This document shows, piece after piece, positions 1 to 8,322 of a stretch of DNA of 64,000 nucleotides. The notes under the pieces are model-generated. The model was not told the DNA's origin, made no database searches, and worked only from the letters and a program-made list of their open reading frames with translations. How positions within the stretch are numbered: the first letter of the stretch is position 1; every line of letters begins with the position of its first letter. The translations under genes and the position numbers were made by a program. The stretch is taken from contig UCFC01000042.1 in NCBI GenBank assembly GCA_900471515.1, positions 1 to 64,000 of the forward strand, given 5' to 3'. Origin of the DNA: Hyphomicrobiales bacterium (GTDB taxonomy: Bacteria > Pseudomonadota > Alphaproteobacteria > Rhizobiales > Rhizobiaceae).

Positions 1-281
1 GCGATGTCGCGGCCGCGGATTTCGGGCATCGCACTTGCCGGCAGCTTCAGGAGATCATGCCCCTCGAAACGGATATTGCCGCCGGAGATCCGACAGAGTT
101 CCGGCACCAGCCGCATGATCGCCAGCGACGTGATCGACTTGCCCGAGCCGGATTCGCCGACGATACCGACCGCGCCCCCGGCCTCGATCTCGAAGCTCAC
201 ATCATCGACGACCACGATCGGGTTCGTCGGCGTTCCAAATTCCACCTTCAGATGCTCGACACTCAGCAAGGGCTGCTTCAT
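1..281 (-). CDS. Oligopeptide/oligosaccharide ABC transporter ATP-binding protein (partial, 3' end outside window)
   Basis: This is the N-terminal ~93 residues of an Opp/Dpp-type ATPase, cut by the window edge. The translation reads MKQPLLSVEHLKVEFG and carries the Walker A motif GESGSGKS, followed by the stretch typical of DppD/OppD. The ATG at 281 overlaps the stop codon of the upstream permease (ATGA), so it belongs to the same operon as the two permeases, the hydrolase and the binding protein that lie at higher coordinates. It should energise import through those permeases on the cytoplasmic face of the inner membrane. Whether it is a single or a fused double ATPase cannot be told from this fragment. 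Confidence 0.93.
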   Translation of the reverse strand, partial: MKQPLLSVEHLKVEFGTPTNPIVVVDDVSFEIEAGGAVGIVGESGSGKSITSLAIMRLVPELCRISGGNIRFEGHDLLKLPASAMPEIRGRDI

Positions 282-1159
282 TGCGCCGTCTCCGGATCGA
301 GCACGTCGCGCACCGCATCGCCGATCAGGTTGAAGGAGAGGACGACAAGCGTGATCGCGATGCCGGCGCCGATGATCGGCCAGGGCGAGCCGAAGAGGTT
401 GTTGAGGCCATCGCGGATGATATTGCCCCAGCTGGGGTTCGGCGGCTGGGTACCGATGCCGAGGAAGCTGAGCGAGGCTTCGAGACGGATGGCTGAAGCG
501 ACCCAAAGCGTCATCAGCACGACGATGGGGGCCGCGATATTCGGGATGATGTGCCGGAAGATGATGGTCGGCGTGCGCACGCCGACGGCGACTGCCGCCT
601 CCACGTACGGCTCCTGCTTGACGGCGAGCGTCGAGGCGCGGGCCACACGGGCAAAACCGGGGATGAAAGCGACAGTGATGACGGCGATGATGTTCCAGAA
701 GCCGCCGCCGAGCACGGCTGCGATGATGATGGCGAGCAGCAGTTCCGGAAAGGCAAGCAGCAGGTCGATCAGCCGCGAGATGACGCGGTCCGCGATACCA
801 CCGAAATACCCGGCCGTCACCCCGAGCAGCGTCCCGAAGATCGCCGCTAGAACCGGTGAGATGAAGCCGAAGATGAGCGAGTTGCGCGAACCGTAGATCA
901 TGCGCGAGAGAACGTCGCGCCCGAACTGGTCGGTGCCGAGCCAGTGGGCTGCCGAGGGGTTCTGGTTGATCGCCAGGATGCTCTGGGCGAGCGGATCATA
1001 GGGCGCGAGCCAGGGCGCGAAAGCGGCGACGAATATGAAGACCACCACCACGACTAACGCAAAACTGGTCGATATGCGCCCATAGAGGATATGGCGGAAC
1101 GCATCTGCCAACCGGTGATCGTCGGCAATGATCTGGGGAGCTTGTTCGGTCGTGGCCAT
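278..1159 (-). CDS. ABC transporter permease, DppC/OppC type
   Basis: A 293-residue inner-membrane permease. After an N-terminal tail come a hydrophobic segment (about residues 30-50), the OppC_N-type motif APYDP, the family motif LGTDQFGRDVLSRMIYG, and the SLSFLGIGTQPPNPSWG segment found near the end of DppC/OppC proteins. The EAA-loop region (ARVARASTLAVKQEPYVEAA) contacts the ATPase. The ATG at 1159 overlaps the previous stop by one base; a GTG at 1162 is an alternative. It pairs with the DppB-type permease upstream. The neighbouring glycoside hydrolase suggests an oligosaccharide cargo rather than peptides, which is an inference from context. Confidence 0.95.
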   Translation of the reverse strand: MATTEQAPQIIADDHRLADAFRHILYGRISTSFALVVVVVFIFVAAFAPWLAPYDPLAQSILAINQNPSAAHWLGTDQFGRDVLSRMIYGSRNSLIFGFISPVLAAIFGTLLGVTAGYFGGIADRVISRLIDLLLAFPELLLAIIIAAVLGGGFWNIIAVITVAFIPGFARVARASTLAVKQEPYVEAAVAVGVRTPTIIFRHIIPNIAAPIVVLMTLWVASAIRLEASLSFLGIGTQPPNPSWGNIIRDGLNNLFGSPWPIIGAGIAITLVVLSFNLIGDAVRDVLDPETAQ

Positions 1160-2094
1160 CACTTCACCCGGATTCTCGGATCGACGACGATGTAGACGAG
1201 GTCCATCGCCAGATTGATCAGGACCACGAACATCGCGAAAACGACGACGCCGCCCTGGATCACACCGTAGTCGCGCTCGGAAATGGCGCTGATCAGCAGC
1301 TTGCCGATACCGGGGCGATTGAAGACGAGTTCGATCGCAACAGAGCCGGAAAGTGTGGCGAGCATGCTGAGGCCAAGCCCGGTCGTCAGCGGCAACAGTG
1401 CATTGCGCAATCCATGGCGATAGATGACGCGCGTCTCACGCGCACCCTTGGCGCGGGCCGTGCGCACATAGTCGCGGCCCATCACCTCCAGCAACGAAGT
1501 TCGGGTCAGGCGGCCGATGAAGGCCGCCTTGACGAGCGCAAGGGTCAGCGCCGGCAGGAACACGTGATGCATACGGTCGATAAAGCCCGTGCCGCCGCCA
1601 TTGATCGGAAACCAGCCGAGATTGAGCGCGAAGGTAATCAGCAGAAGCGCGCCGAGATAGAAATCGGGAATGGCATAACCGAGCAGAGAGAAACCGCGCA
1701 TGGCCGAATCCGGCAGGCCATTGCGGTGCGTGGCCGCCCAGACGCCGAAGGGCACGCCGACGACGATACCCATGATCATCGCGACGATCGTCAGCTCGAT
1801 CGTATAGGGGAGGTTATAGGCGATCAGGCCGAGCACCGGCTGGTCGGTCATGGCGGAACGTCCGAAATCGAGGCTGAGCGTGCCGATGACGAAATTGATA
1901 TATTGCTGCCAGAGGGGAGCATTCAGCCCCATGCGCTCACGAAAGAGCTGGAGCTGTTCGGCCGTGGCATTGTCGCCGAGAGCCGCAATCGCCGGATCGC
2001 CCGGCAGGATGCGCATGGCGATGAAGACGAGCGTCAAAACGAGCAGGATGGTCGGAATGGCGTCCGCCAGCCTGAGCAAGAGATACCGGGTCAC
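1159..2094 (-). CDS. ABC transporter permease, DppB/OppB type
   Basis: A 311-residue membrane permease with the typical DppB N-terminus (RLADAIPTILLVLTLVF, then RILPGDPA) and C-terminal VDPRIRVK. The EAA motif region RDYVRTARAKGARETRVIYRH lies around residue 205. The start is a GTG preceded by a strong Shine-Dalgarno (GGGAGGAG) at about 8 bases. It forms the membrane channel together with the DppC-type protein encoded immediately downstream. A 94-base gap separates it from the hydrolase gene, and I see no promoter there. Confidence 0.95.
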   Translation of the reverse strand: MTRYLLLRLADAIPTILLVLTLVFIAMRILPGDPAIAALGDNATAEQLQLFRERMGLNAPLWQQYINFVIGTLSLDFGRSAMTDQPVLGLIAYNLPYTIELTIVAMIMGIVVGVPFGVWAATHRNGLPDSAMRGFSLLGYAIPDFYLGALLLITFALNLGWFPINGGGTGFIDRMHHVFLPALTLALVKAAFIGRLTRTSLLEVMGRDYVRTARAKGARETRVIYRHGLRNALLPLTTGLGLSMLATLSGSVAIELVFNRPGIGKLLISAISERDYGVIQGGVVVFAMFVVLINLAMDLVYIVVDPRIRVK

Positions 2095-2188
2095 TGATCC
2101 GTCTCCTCCCTGTCACCGCCGGAGCGGTCTCCTCCTTTGGCGATGCCGGCGCTCCCACCGGCGAACGCCCGTGATGGTCCTGCCGTGT

Positions 2189-4750
2189 TCAGTCCTGCAG
2201 CGCGGTATAGTAGGGCTCGTTGGAAAGATTGTCCTCGAGACCCGGTGAAAGCACGCTTCGTCCGCCCCTCCTCGAGCTGACGAAAAACTGCAGGTGAAAC
2301 TTGGAGTCGGTGTATTCGCCGGGAATGGTGGCGGCAAAGCCATTGCCATTCCGTGTCATCTTCGCCGAATTCCAGCGCTCGGCCTGATTGACGTGACGAT
2401 AGTGCAGCACCGGTTCCTCGTCCACCGTTTCATCAATCCGCACCGTGATGGCCTCGCCGGCTTTGAATTTCGACGGTGCAGAAACACCCGAGCGGCTGGC
2501 GATGACCGGCTGACGGGCCTTGAGCGCCCTCACGGCGGCCAATACCTGCTCGTCGGCTTGCACAGTTTCAAACTTGCCGGCGCCGCGCAGCGACTCCAGA
2601 TCGAGCACCTCGGACGTCATCTCCGGCAGGCGGGACTGCCAGGAGCCGCGCAGCCAGGATTGCGGACCGTAGGTCAGGTCGTCGTGATAGATGTCGCGAG
2701 AGACATCGGCCGCCACCTGCCAGGCCATGACCGAGCGCCTCGCGTGATCGATGACAGGTTCGATCAGCGTCGTAACCTTGGTGGCAATGAACAGCTCCGC
2801 CCAGCAAGCCGCCCGGAAGCGCTCGGCGAAAAAGCGGGCAATGGCGGCCGAGATCTGCACGTCGATCATGATGCGCTGGACGGCGGCAGAACCGTGGCTT
2901 TCGGTTGTCTTCACCCTGCTCAGCGCCGCCTCGCAGCCCTCCGCCATCTCCTCCAGCCAGTCGGCGACATCGAGCGGCGTGTAGCGGTGCGACGATTTTC
3001 CGGCGAGCAGAAGCTCGGCATATTCGCGCGCATTGGCAAAGAGCGACGAATCGAAAGTCGGCGCATTTCCGAAACGGACCGGCCCTTCCATATCGAAGGC
3101 GTAGGCGCGGCGCCCGGAACCTTCGACCAGCGGCAGATTGGTGTAGATCTCCGGCCAATAGTGGTTGTTGGAGGCCGAGGGGCCGTGCGTCAGGGTGATC
3201 AGCGGCAGCACGCGGCTTGCCCAGGAGAGCCCCTTCTCGCACTCGATGGCGGCATCGCCGCATTCATGCTCAAGATAACGCATCCAGCTTTCGCGCGGCG
3301 CGTCGGGACAGTAGAGCAGCCGTCCCCAGACGCGATACTGGTATTCGTATTTCTGCCAGTCGTAGCGCGTCGGCAGGCCATGTTTCTGGTAGTTGAAGCG
3401 ACCACCGGGAATACCGGTGCCCATGCGGCCCTTGAAGCTCTGCGGCTCGCACCATTCGACGCCGTCGGAGCCGGCAAACATGGAGCTGCGGCCGTAGCCT
3501 GCGGCAAATTCCGGATCGCCCCACAGCAGCACGCGCTGCGTGCCCGCCCAGATGCGATAGATGACCTTGTAATCCTTGTCCTTCGTCAAGAGGTCGCCAT
3601 AGCTGTAACGCAGGAACTTGCGGGAGCCTTCGCTGAGCTGCTCGCGCTCGCTGCGGGCCACTTCCGGCGGATATTCCTTGTTGCGGATGGCGGACTGGTG
3701 ATAGGGCGGCCCCATATGTTCCGCGAGATATTTCGGGGAGGCGGCAAAGGGCATGCCGGACTCCCGCGCAATCTGCAGCATCGTGTGGTCGAGGCCCTTG
3801 CCATGCATGTCGATCTCGACCGGCCGGCCGGCAGCGGCCACGCCGGCGAAAGCTTGCCTCCAGAAGCCGTATTCGCCTTCCGCAATGCCACCCTCGACAT
3901 GAACGCGGAATGTCAGGCCGGTGATCTCGGGCACTTCCCGCAGCAGCCTGGTGATCGCATCGCGGCAATAAGGGGCGAGATTGTCGTGCGTTATGCCAGT
4001 TACCGTGTAGTTGGCACGCGGTACGTCGTCGAAATCATAGCGCTGCGTCCACAGCGCCAGCTGGAATTCCAGCCCGCGCCTCGCCGCCTCGCGAGCGATG
4101 AATTTCAGCATCTCCAGATTGGTTTCGCGCTCCTCGTCGGAGAGCTCGGCAACCTCGACATCATAGCCCGGCAGCTTCAGCAGGAACGGATAGGGGAAGT
4201 AGAAATAGACATCGGTGATCCACGGATTGTGGTAGGGATAGTTATAGCCCATGCCAAGCGTCAGGGCGAAGCGGTTGAAACGGTTCGATGCCAGCATGGT
4301 GAGATAGTCGCGCCATTGCTGCTTGTCGTAGAACCAGACCTTGTCCTCTTCCTCGCTGCAGAACAGCCGCGCCATGCTGCGTATGCGGGCCGACGGCTTT
4401 TCTGTAAGCGGAAACTTACCTTCAAACAGATCCTCGGCGCTGTTATAACGCACGCGGTCGGCAAGCTCGGTCAGCGCATAGACCATGCCCCTTTCATCAT
4501 GGGCCCATGCGGTGATCGTATTGCCGTCGCGGGTCAGGGCAAAGGCTTCCTCGCTGCGCGCCATCGCCGCCGGCGCCTGCGGCGATCCGACCTCGCCAAC
4601 CACGATCGACACCGCTTGTGGCGAGCGCCCGTCCGAGAGGCTGATACCGCGCCGCTTCAAACGGCTGCGCAGTTCTTCAACCGCCCATTCCATCGCACTC
4701 GAAAGCGGGCCGGACGGAAGGCTGATGGATATAGTATCGGCTTGCGCCAT
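2189..4750 (-). CDS. Putative glycoside hydrolase with GH20-type N-terminal domain, family unassigned
   Basis: An 853-residue protein without a signal peptide, so probably cytoplasmic. Residues ~1-100 resemble the small alpha/beta domain that precedes the barrel in GH20/GH67-like enzymes (the stretch from DGNTITAWAHDERGMVYALTEL). A probable TIM-barrel region follows, rich in Trp/Tyr and acidic residues (e.g. TLGMGYNYPYHNP, HVEGG, WAGTQRVLLWGDPEF), and a beta-rich C-terminal domain from about residue 750. I cannot place it in a numbered family. It lies between the binding protein and the permeases of one ABC operon, so it most likely cleaves the imported oligosaccharide in the cytoplasm. The start ATG has GAGG six to nine bases upstream. 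Confidence 0.7.
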   Translation of the reverse strand: MAQADTISISLPSGPLSSAMEWAVEELRSRLKRRGISLSDGRSPQAVSIVVGEVGSPQAPAAMARSEEAFALTRDGNTITAWAHDERGMVYALTELADRVRYNSAEDLFEGKFPLTEKPSARIRSMARLFCSEEEDKVWFYDKQQWRDYLTMLASNRFNRFALTLGMGYNYPYHNPWITDVYFYFPYPFLLKLPGYDVEVAELSDEERETNLEMLKFIAREAARRGLEFQLALWTQRYDFDDVPRANYTVTGITHDNLAPYCRDAITRLLREVPEITGLTFRVHVEGGIAEGEYGFWRQAFAGVAAAGRPVEIDMHGKGLDHTMLQIARESGMPFAASPKYLAEHMGPPYHQSAIRNKEYPPEVARSEREQLSEGSRKFLRYSYGDLLTKDKDYKVIYRIWAGTQRVLLWGDPEFAAGYGRSSMFAGSDGVEWCEPQSFKGRMGTGIPGGRFNYQKHGLPTRYDWQKYEYQYRVWGRLLYCPDAPRESWMRYLEHECGDAAIECEKGLSWASRVLPLITLTHGPSASNNHYWPEIYTNLPLVEGSGRRAYAFDMEGPVRFGNAPTFDSSLFANAREYAELLLAGKSSHRYTPLDVADWLEEMAEGCEAALSRVKTTESHGSAAVQRIMIDVQISAAIARFFAERFRAACWAELFIATKVTTLIEPVIDHARRSVMAWQVAADVSRDIYHDDLTYGPQSWLRGSWQSRLPEMTSEVLDLESLRGAGKFETVQADEQVLAAVRALKARQPVIASRSGVSAPSKFKAGEAITVRIDETVDEEPVLHYRHVNQAERWNSAKMTRNGNGFAATIPGEYTDSKFHLQFFVSSRRGGRSVLSPGLEDNLSNEPYYTALQD

Positions 4751-4798
4751 GTCTGACCTCGCGAAAATAGGGTCAATGTCTGCGCGCGGGGCGCAACT

Positions 4799-4820
4799 CC
4801 CCCGGCCTTAAGACCGGGGG
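4799..4820 (-). terminator. Stem-loop between binding protein and hydrolase genes
   Basis: A 22-base inverted repeat with arms CCCCCGG and CCGGGGG around a core that also pairs except for one mismatch. It sits 39 bases after the binding-protein stop. There is no T-run, so it is better read as a processing or mRNA-stabilising hairpin, as often found after binding-protein genes, that raises binding protein over downstream products. Confidence 0.6.
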
Positions 4821-4859
4821 CACGATCACATTTCGGAACGTATTCGCGGTTCGGGCCGC

Positions 4860-6479
4860 TCAGGCCTTGATCTTCGCCTTGGTCAGCGGCCAGTTCACGT
4901 AGCCGGAGACCACATCGTAGCCGAGATCCACCTTTTCGGAGCGCACGATCATGAAGCCGTTGTTGGAAACCGGCAGGATGACCGCATCCTTCAAGGCCTT
5001 GATCTCGATCTCCTTGACGATTTCCAGGCGCTTGCTGAGATCCGGCTCGGCAAGCGCCTTGCCCAGAAGGTCGTCGATGCCCGGAATGGCGACACCGTAA
5101 TGGCTCATATTCGCCCCGCCATTGCCGTCCGAGCGAACCTCGGCCCCCTTCGACAGATAGGTGACGATTACCTGCGTGGGCACCGGCGGCAGCGCGGACG
5201 ACTGCTGCGACAGCGTGTTGGTGCCGATGTTCTGGTCGGCATGGAAGGCGGTATGGTCCTTGATGTTCAGGTCCATGTTGATGCCGACTTTGCGCAGCTG
5301 TGCCTGGATCATCAGCATGATGGCCGAAAAATCCTCGCGCTGCGAGGTATCGTTCTTGAAGCTGAAGCCATCCGGGAATCCGGCCTCGGCAAGCAGAGCC
5401 TTGGCCTTTTCCGGATTGTACTTGTAGGCAACGTCCTCCGGGATGGTCTCCGCGGTGAAGCCGCCGGGATAGGAGGGCGGGTTGAGCCCGTAGGTGCGCT
5501 TGCTGATCGGCGCGATCGCCGTGGTGATCTCATCGCGGTCGATCGCGTAGAAGAGTGCCTGGCGCACACGCACGTCGTCGAACGGCTTCTTCGTCACATT
5601 GACCTGCATGGTGAAGAAGCTGCCGGGGCTGACGACATCGAAGATGAGGTTCGGATCGCGCTGCGACATGGAAGCAGCCCAGCCGGGGGCGCGCACGCCC
5701 TCGATCAGATGCACGTCGCCTGAAAGCAGCGCAAGCGTGCGCGCCGTCGTGTCGGCGATATAGAGGCATTGCAGCTTCGGCGTCGCGGGCTGCACATCCC
5801 AATGCTCGGCATTGGCAACCAGCATGACGCCCTGCGACGGATCGGGATAGACCGTCTCCAGCACATAGGGGCCGGTTCCGATCGGATCGCGGCCGATCGG
5901 CTCCTCGCCCTTCTCCTCGACGGCCTTCTTGCTCATGACGGAAGCGTCGTAGTCGCTGAGAACGCCGAGCAGGAAAAGCGGATCCGGCTGCGCCAGCTTG
6001 AAGGTCACGGTGTAAGGATCGTCGGCAACGACCTCGCTGATATTGGTGAATTTCGGACGCACGCCGCCAACGCGGACGGCATCGCGAATACGGTCGAAGG
6101 TGAACTTGACGTCCTCGGACGTCATCTCGCCGTAGCCCTTGTGGAATTTGACGCCCTGACGGAGCTTCAGCGTCCAGGACTTCGAATCCGGCGTCGAACT
6201 CCAGCTCGTCGCAAGGCGCGGCACCAGTTCGTCGATCGTCGCCGGGAACTTCCAGAGCGGCAGGTCGACGAGCTTGTCGTAAATATGGATGATCGCCCAG
6301 TTGTCGACGCCCTGGATCGACTTCGCAGGATCGATAGTCCTGAGACCGCGGGCTGCAAAAGCAATTTTCAATGTATCGGTGGCTTGCGCAAAAGCGGCGG
6401 GGCCGAAGCTCGCCGCAATGCCGGCGCCGACAACGGCAGCCGCAGAATTCTCCATAAATCTACGCCGAGTAATCGCCAT
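4860..6479 (-). CDS. ABC transporter substrate-binding protein, family 5 (DppA/OppA type), Tat-exported
   Basis: A 539-residue periplasmic binding protein. The N-terminus MAITRRRFMENSAAAVVGAG is a twin-arginine signal ending near AFAQA. The mature part has the SBP_bac_5 hallmarks: DPAKSIQGVDNWAIIHIYDKL, the LRQGVKFHKGYGEMTSEDVKFTFDRI segment, and the late KALLAEAGFPDGF motif. The ATG at 6479 is preferred over an upstream in-frame ATG because it has GGGAGGA at the right distance and the signal peptide starts there. It is the first gene of the operon that continues with the hydrolase, two permeases and the ATPase, and it has its own promoter with a LacI-type operator. Confidence 0.95.
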   Translation of the reverse strand: MAITRRRFMENSAAAVVGAGIAASFGPAAFAQATDTLKIAFAARGLRTIDPAKSIQGVDNWAIIHIYDKLVDLPLWKFPATIDELVPRLATSWSSTPDSKSWTLKLRQGVKFHKGYGEMTSEDVKFTFDRIRDAVRVGGVRPKFTNISEVVADDPYTVTFKLAQPDPLFLLGVLSDYDASVMSKKAVEEKGEEPIGRDPIGTGPYVLETVYPDPSQGVMLVANAEHWDVQPATPKLQCLYIADTTARTLALLSGDVHLIEGVRAPGWAASMSQRDPNLIFDVVSPGSFFTMQVNVTKKPFDDVRVRQALFYAIDRDEITTAIAPISKRTYGLNPPSYPGGFTAETIPEDVAYKYNPEKAKALLAEAGFPDGFSFKNDTSQREDFSAIMLMIQAQLRKVGINMDLNIKDHTAFHADQNIGTNTLSQQSSALPPVPTQVIVTYLSKGAEVRSDGNGGANMSHYGVAIPGIDDLLGKALAEPDLSKRLEIVKEIEIKALKDAVILPVSNNGFMIVRSEKVDLGYDVVSGYVNWPLTKAKIKA

Positions 6480-6581
6480 GCTCAGATCCTCCCTTATCGA
6501 GGCGCTGCATCCCGGCTGACGCTGAATTTCTGGTGTTTTTATTGTTGGGGCGTCTTCTGGGTCGACGAGCAACGCAAGGTC

Positions 6582-6610
6582 ACGGTAGCGCTACCAGATA
6601 GAGGCGTCAA
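6582..6610 (-). promoter_or_regulatory. Sigma-70-type promoter with LacI-type operator upstream of the ABC operon
   Basis: On the minus strand the sequence reads TTGACG, 17 bases, TACCGT. The spacer and -10 contain the perfect 12-bp palindrome GGTAGCGCTACC (6584-6595), whose centre CG is typical of LacI/GalR-family operators. Binding there would block the -10 element. The same arrangement recurs at 11443-11471. The adjacent LacI-family gene is the obvious regulator. Confidence 0.8.
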
Positions 6611-6700
6611 GTTTGTTCGGGCGTGGATTTATGGCGTTTTGGAAAAGCTCTTATTCAAATTGCGACATATGCCGCAGCCGGGAAATCGGCGCCCCCGGCA

Positions 6701-7861
6701 TCAGCCGCCCGCCAGACGGCGCCGCAGTTCCCCGTTGCGGTCGGTGCTGGCGCGCTTCTGGATCTTGAAGCCCAGATCGACGATCCGGTCTCCGCTGTCG
6801 TCACCGCTCAGGCGGCGGCGCAGCGCCATGACGGCATTGTAGCCGGACTCCCAGCGGGGACTGCGCACGCTGGTAATGGAAGGATAGGCCGCTTCCATGA
6901 TGTCGAAATCGTTAAAGCCGGCAATGCCGAAATCTTCCGGCACCCGGATGCCGCGTTCCATGCATTCGAAGAGCGCCCCAAGCGCCATGACGTCGTTATT
7001 GCAGAAGACAGCATCCATATCCGGATTGGCGTCAAGAAGGTCGGCCATCAGCTTGCGGCCCGTCGAAGGCGTTGCAAAGCGAGGCGTTTCCCAGCCGACA
7101 CCTTCCGGAATATGGTCGCTCCTGTCGATCGGCGAAATGTAGCTCGGATTATAGATGCCGGCTTCCGTCAGCGTATCTTTCAGCCCCGTATAGCGGCCAA
7201 ATGAGCGGCCGTTCAGCCACCCGCTCAAAAAGCCGATATGCCGGTAGCCGGCTTCGATCAGGTGGCGGGTGATCGCCCGGCCGGCCTCATAGTGCGAAAA
7301 GCCGATGATCGTATCGATCGGCTTGTCCGTCAGGTCCATGATCTGGATGACCGGGCAGCGGGCATTCTCCAGCAACTCGCGGGAGCGGTCGTTCTGCTCC
7401 GTGCCCGAAACGATCATGCCCGCCGGTTTCTGTCGCAGCATCTGGGCGATCAGCCGCTCCTCCTCTTCCGGCTGATAGCGGGTATTGCCCATCTGGATCT
7501 GCAGCTCGGTGCCTTCGACACCGTCATAGACGCCGCGCAGGACGTCGGAGAAGATATTCTGGGTCAGCGAAGGAACCAGCACGCCGATGACATCTGCCCT
7601 GACGGAGGCAAGTGCGCGGGCGCTGAGATTGGGCACATAGTTCAGCTCCCTCACCGCCTTGTCGATATTGGCGCGCAGGGCGGCGGAAACCTGGCTCGGA
7701 TCGCGCAGCGCCCGCGACACCGTAATCGCCCCGACACCGGCAAGGCGCGCAACATCGGCAATCGTGGGACGACCATCGGTCCGTCGGCTTCGCAATCTTT
7801 TCTCCCCTCGCAGCATTTCGGAACAGCGCCGTTCGCCTTCCCTGGAAGGTTTCGCAGGCAT
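6701..7861 (-). CDS. LacI-family transcriptional regulator
   Basis: A regulator of up to 386 residues. The N-terminal helix-turn-helix reads TIADVARLAGVGAITVSRAL, followed by the hinge NYVPNLSARALAS and a periplasmic-binding-protein-like effector domain (IGVLVPSLTQNIFSDVLRGV, later AVFCNNDVMALGAL and GIAGFNDFDI). This layout is that of the GntR/gluconate subgroup of LacI repressors. It is transcribed in the same direction as the ABC operon with about 220 bases between them, and most likely acts at the twin operators at 6584 and 11445. The start is uncertain: 7861 or the internal ATG at 7816, neither with a good ribosome site. Confidence 0.93.
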   Translation of the reverse strand: MPAKPSREGERRCSEMLRGEKRLRSRRTDGRPTIADVARLAGVGAITVSRALRDPSQVSAALRANIDKAVRELNYVPNLSARALASVRADVIGVLVPSLTQNIFSDVLRGVYDGVEGTELQIQMGNTRYQPEEEERLIAQMLRQKPAGMIVSGTEQNDRSRELLENARCPVIQIMDLTDKPIDTIIGFSHYEAGRAITRHLIEAGYRHIGFLSGWLNGRSFGRYTGLKDTLTEAGIYNPSYISPIDRSDHIPEGVGWETPRFATPSTGRKLMADLLDANPDMDAVFCNNDVMALGALFECMERGIRVPEDFGIAGFNDFDIMEAAYPSITSVRSPRWESGYNAVMALRRRLSGDDSGDRIVDLGFKIQKRASTDRNGELRRRLAGG

Positions 7862-8322
7862 TACTCAAAACGAATATGTCAATTCCAAAAAGCAACATCG
7901 GAGTCAACGCAGGCACAAACCAGCCCGACCGGGCAAAAAGTCCAATGTCTCTGCGGAGGCGGCGGCACGCTGGCGTTACGGGAGTGAGTTTATGCGCACC
8001 CTGCTTACACTGTCAAAAAGGCGGGCCTCTTCCAGATCGGGCACAAGGCGGGCGATCTCGTTCGGCCCGGATTTGACGCCGTCACGGAAGACGGCCGTGA
8101 TCGGCCCTTGCGGCACTGCCTGTTCACGAACCCTTGGCCCGACAACGAGCGCTTCCGCGGCCCGCCGGCGCCGCGCAATTGTTTGAACACATTTCCGGAT
8201 GACCATCGAATAGTTTGCCGGGATTTTCCGTATCGTGGAATTTCCGGGAAAAGTCGGCGACTAAGCGACGCTTTCATCTAGTTTGGCGATGCGAACCAAC
8301 TGAAACGAGGGTGGAAACAGTC
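7862..8322. other. Divergent intergenic region (461 bp) between LacI gene and hydrolase gene
   Basis: No gene is recognised. A minus-strand reading frame of 76 codons (7976-8206) has no family I can name. Near the hydrolase start there are repeated TTTCCG-containing sequences, including the near-palindrome GGAATTTCC around 8240, which could be an IclR-type site, but this is weak. No copy of the LacI-type palindrome is present. Confidence 0.4.

Noticed and set aside
2294..4756. An 820-codon open frame on the plus strand across the hydrolase gene
   Set aside because: It is the antisense of a gene with clear domains and a good ribosome site; high GC keeps stops rare. No recognisable family and no start signal.
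7976..8206. A 76-codon minus-strand frame in the intergenic region
   Set aside because: No ribosome site and no family I can recognise; could be an old remnant but cannot be supported.
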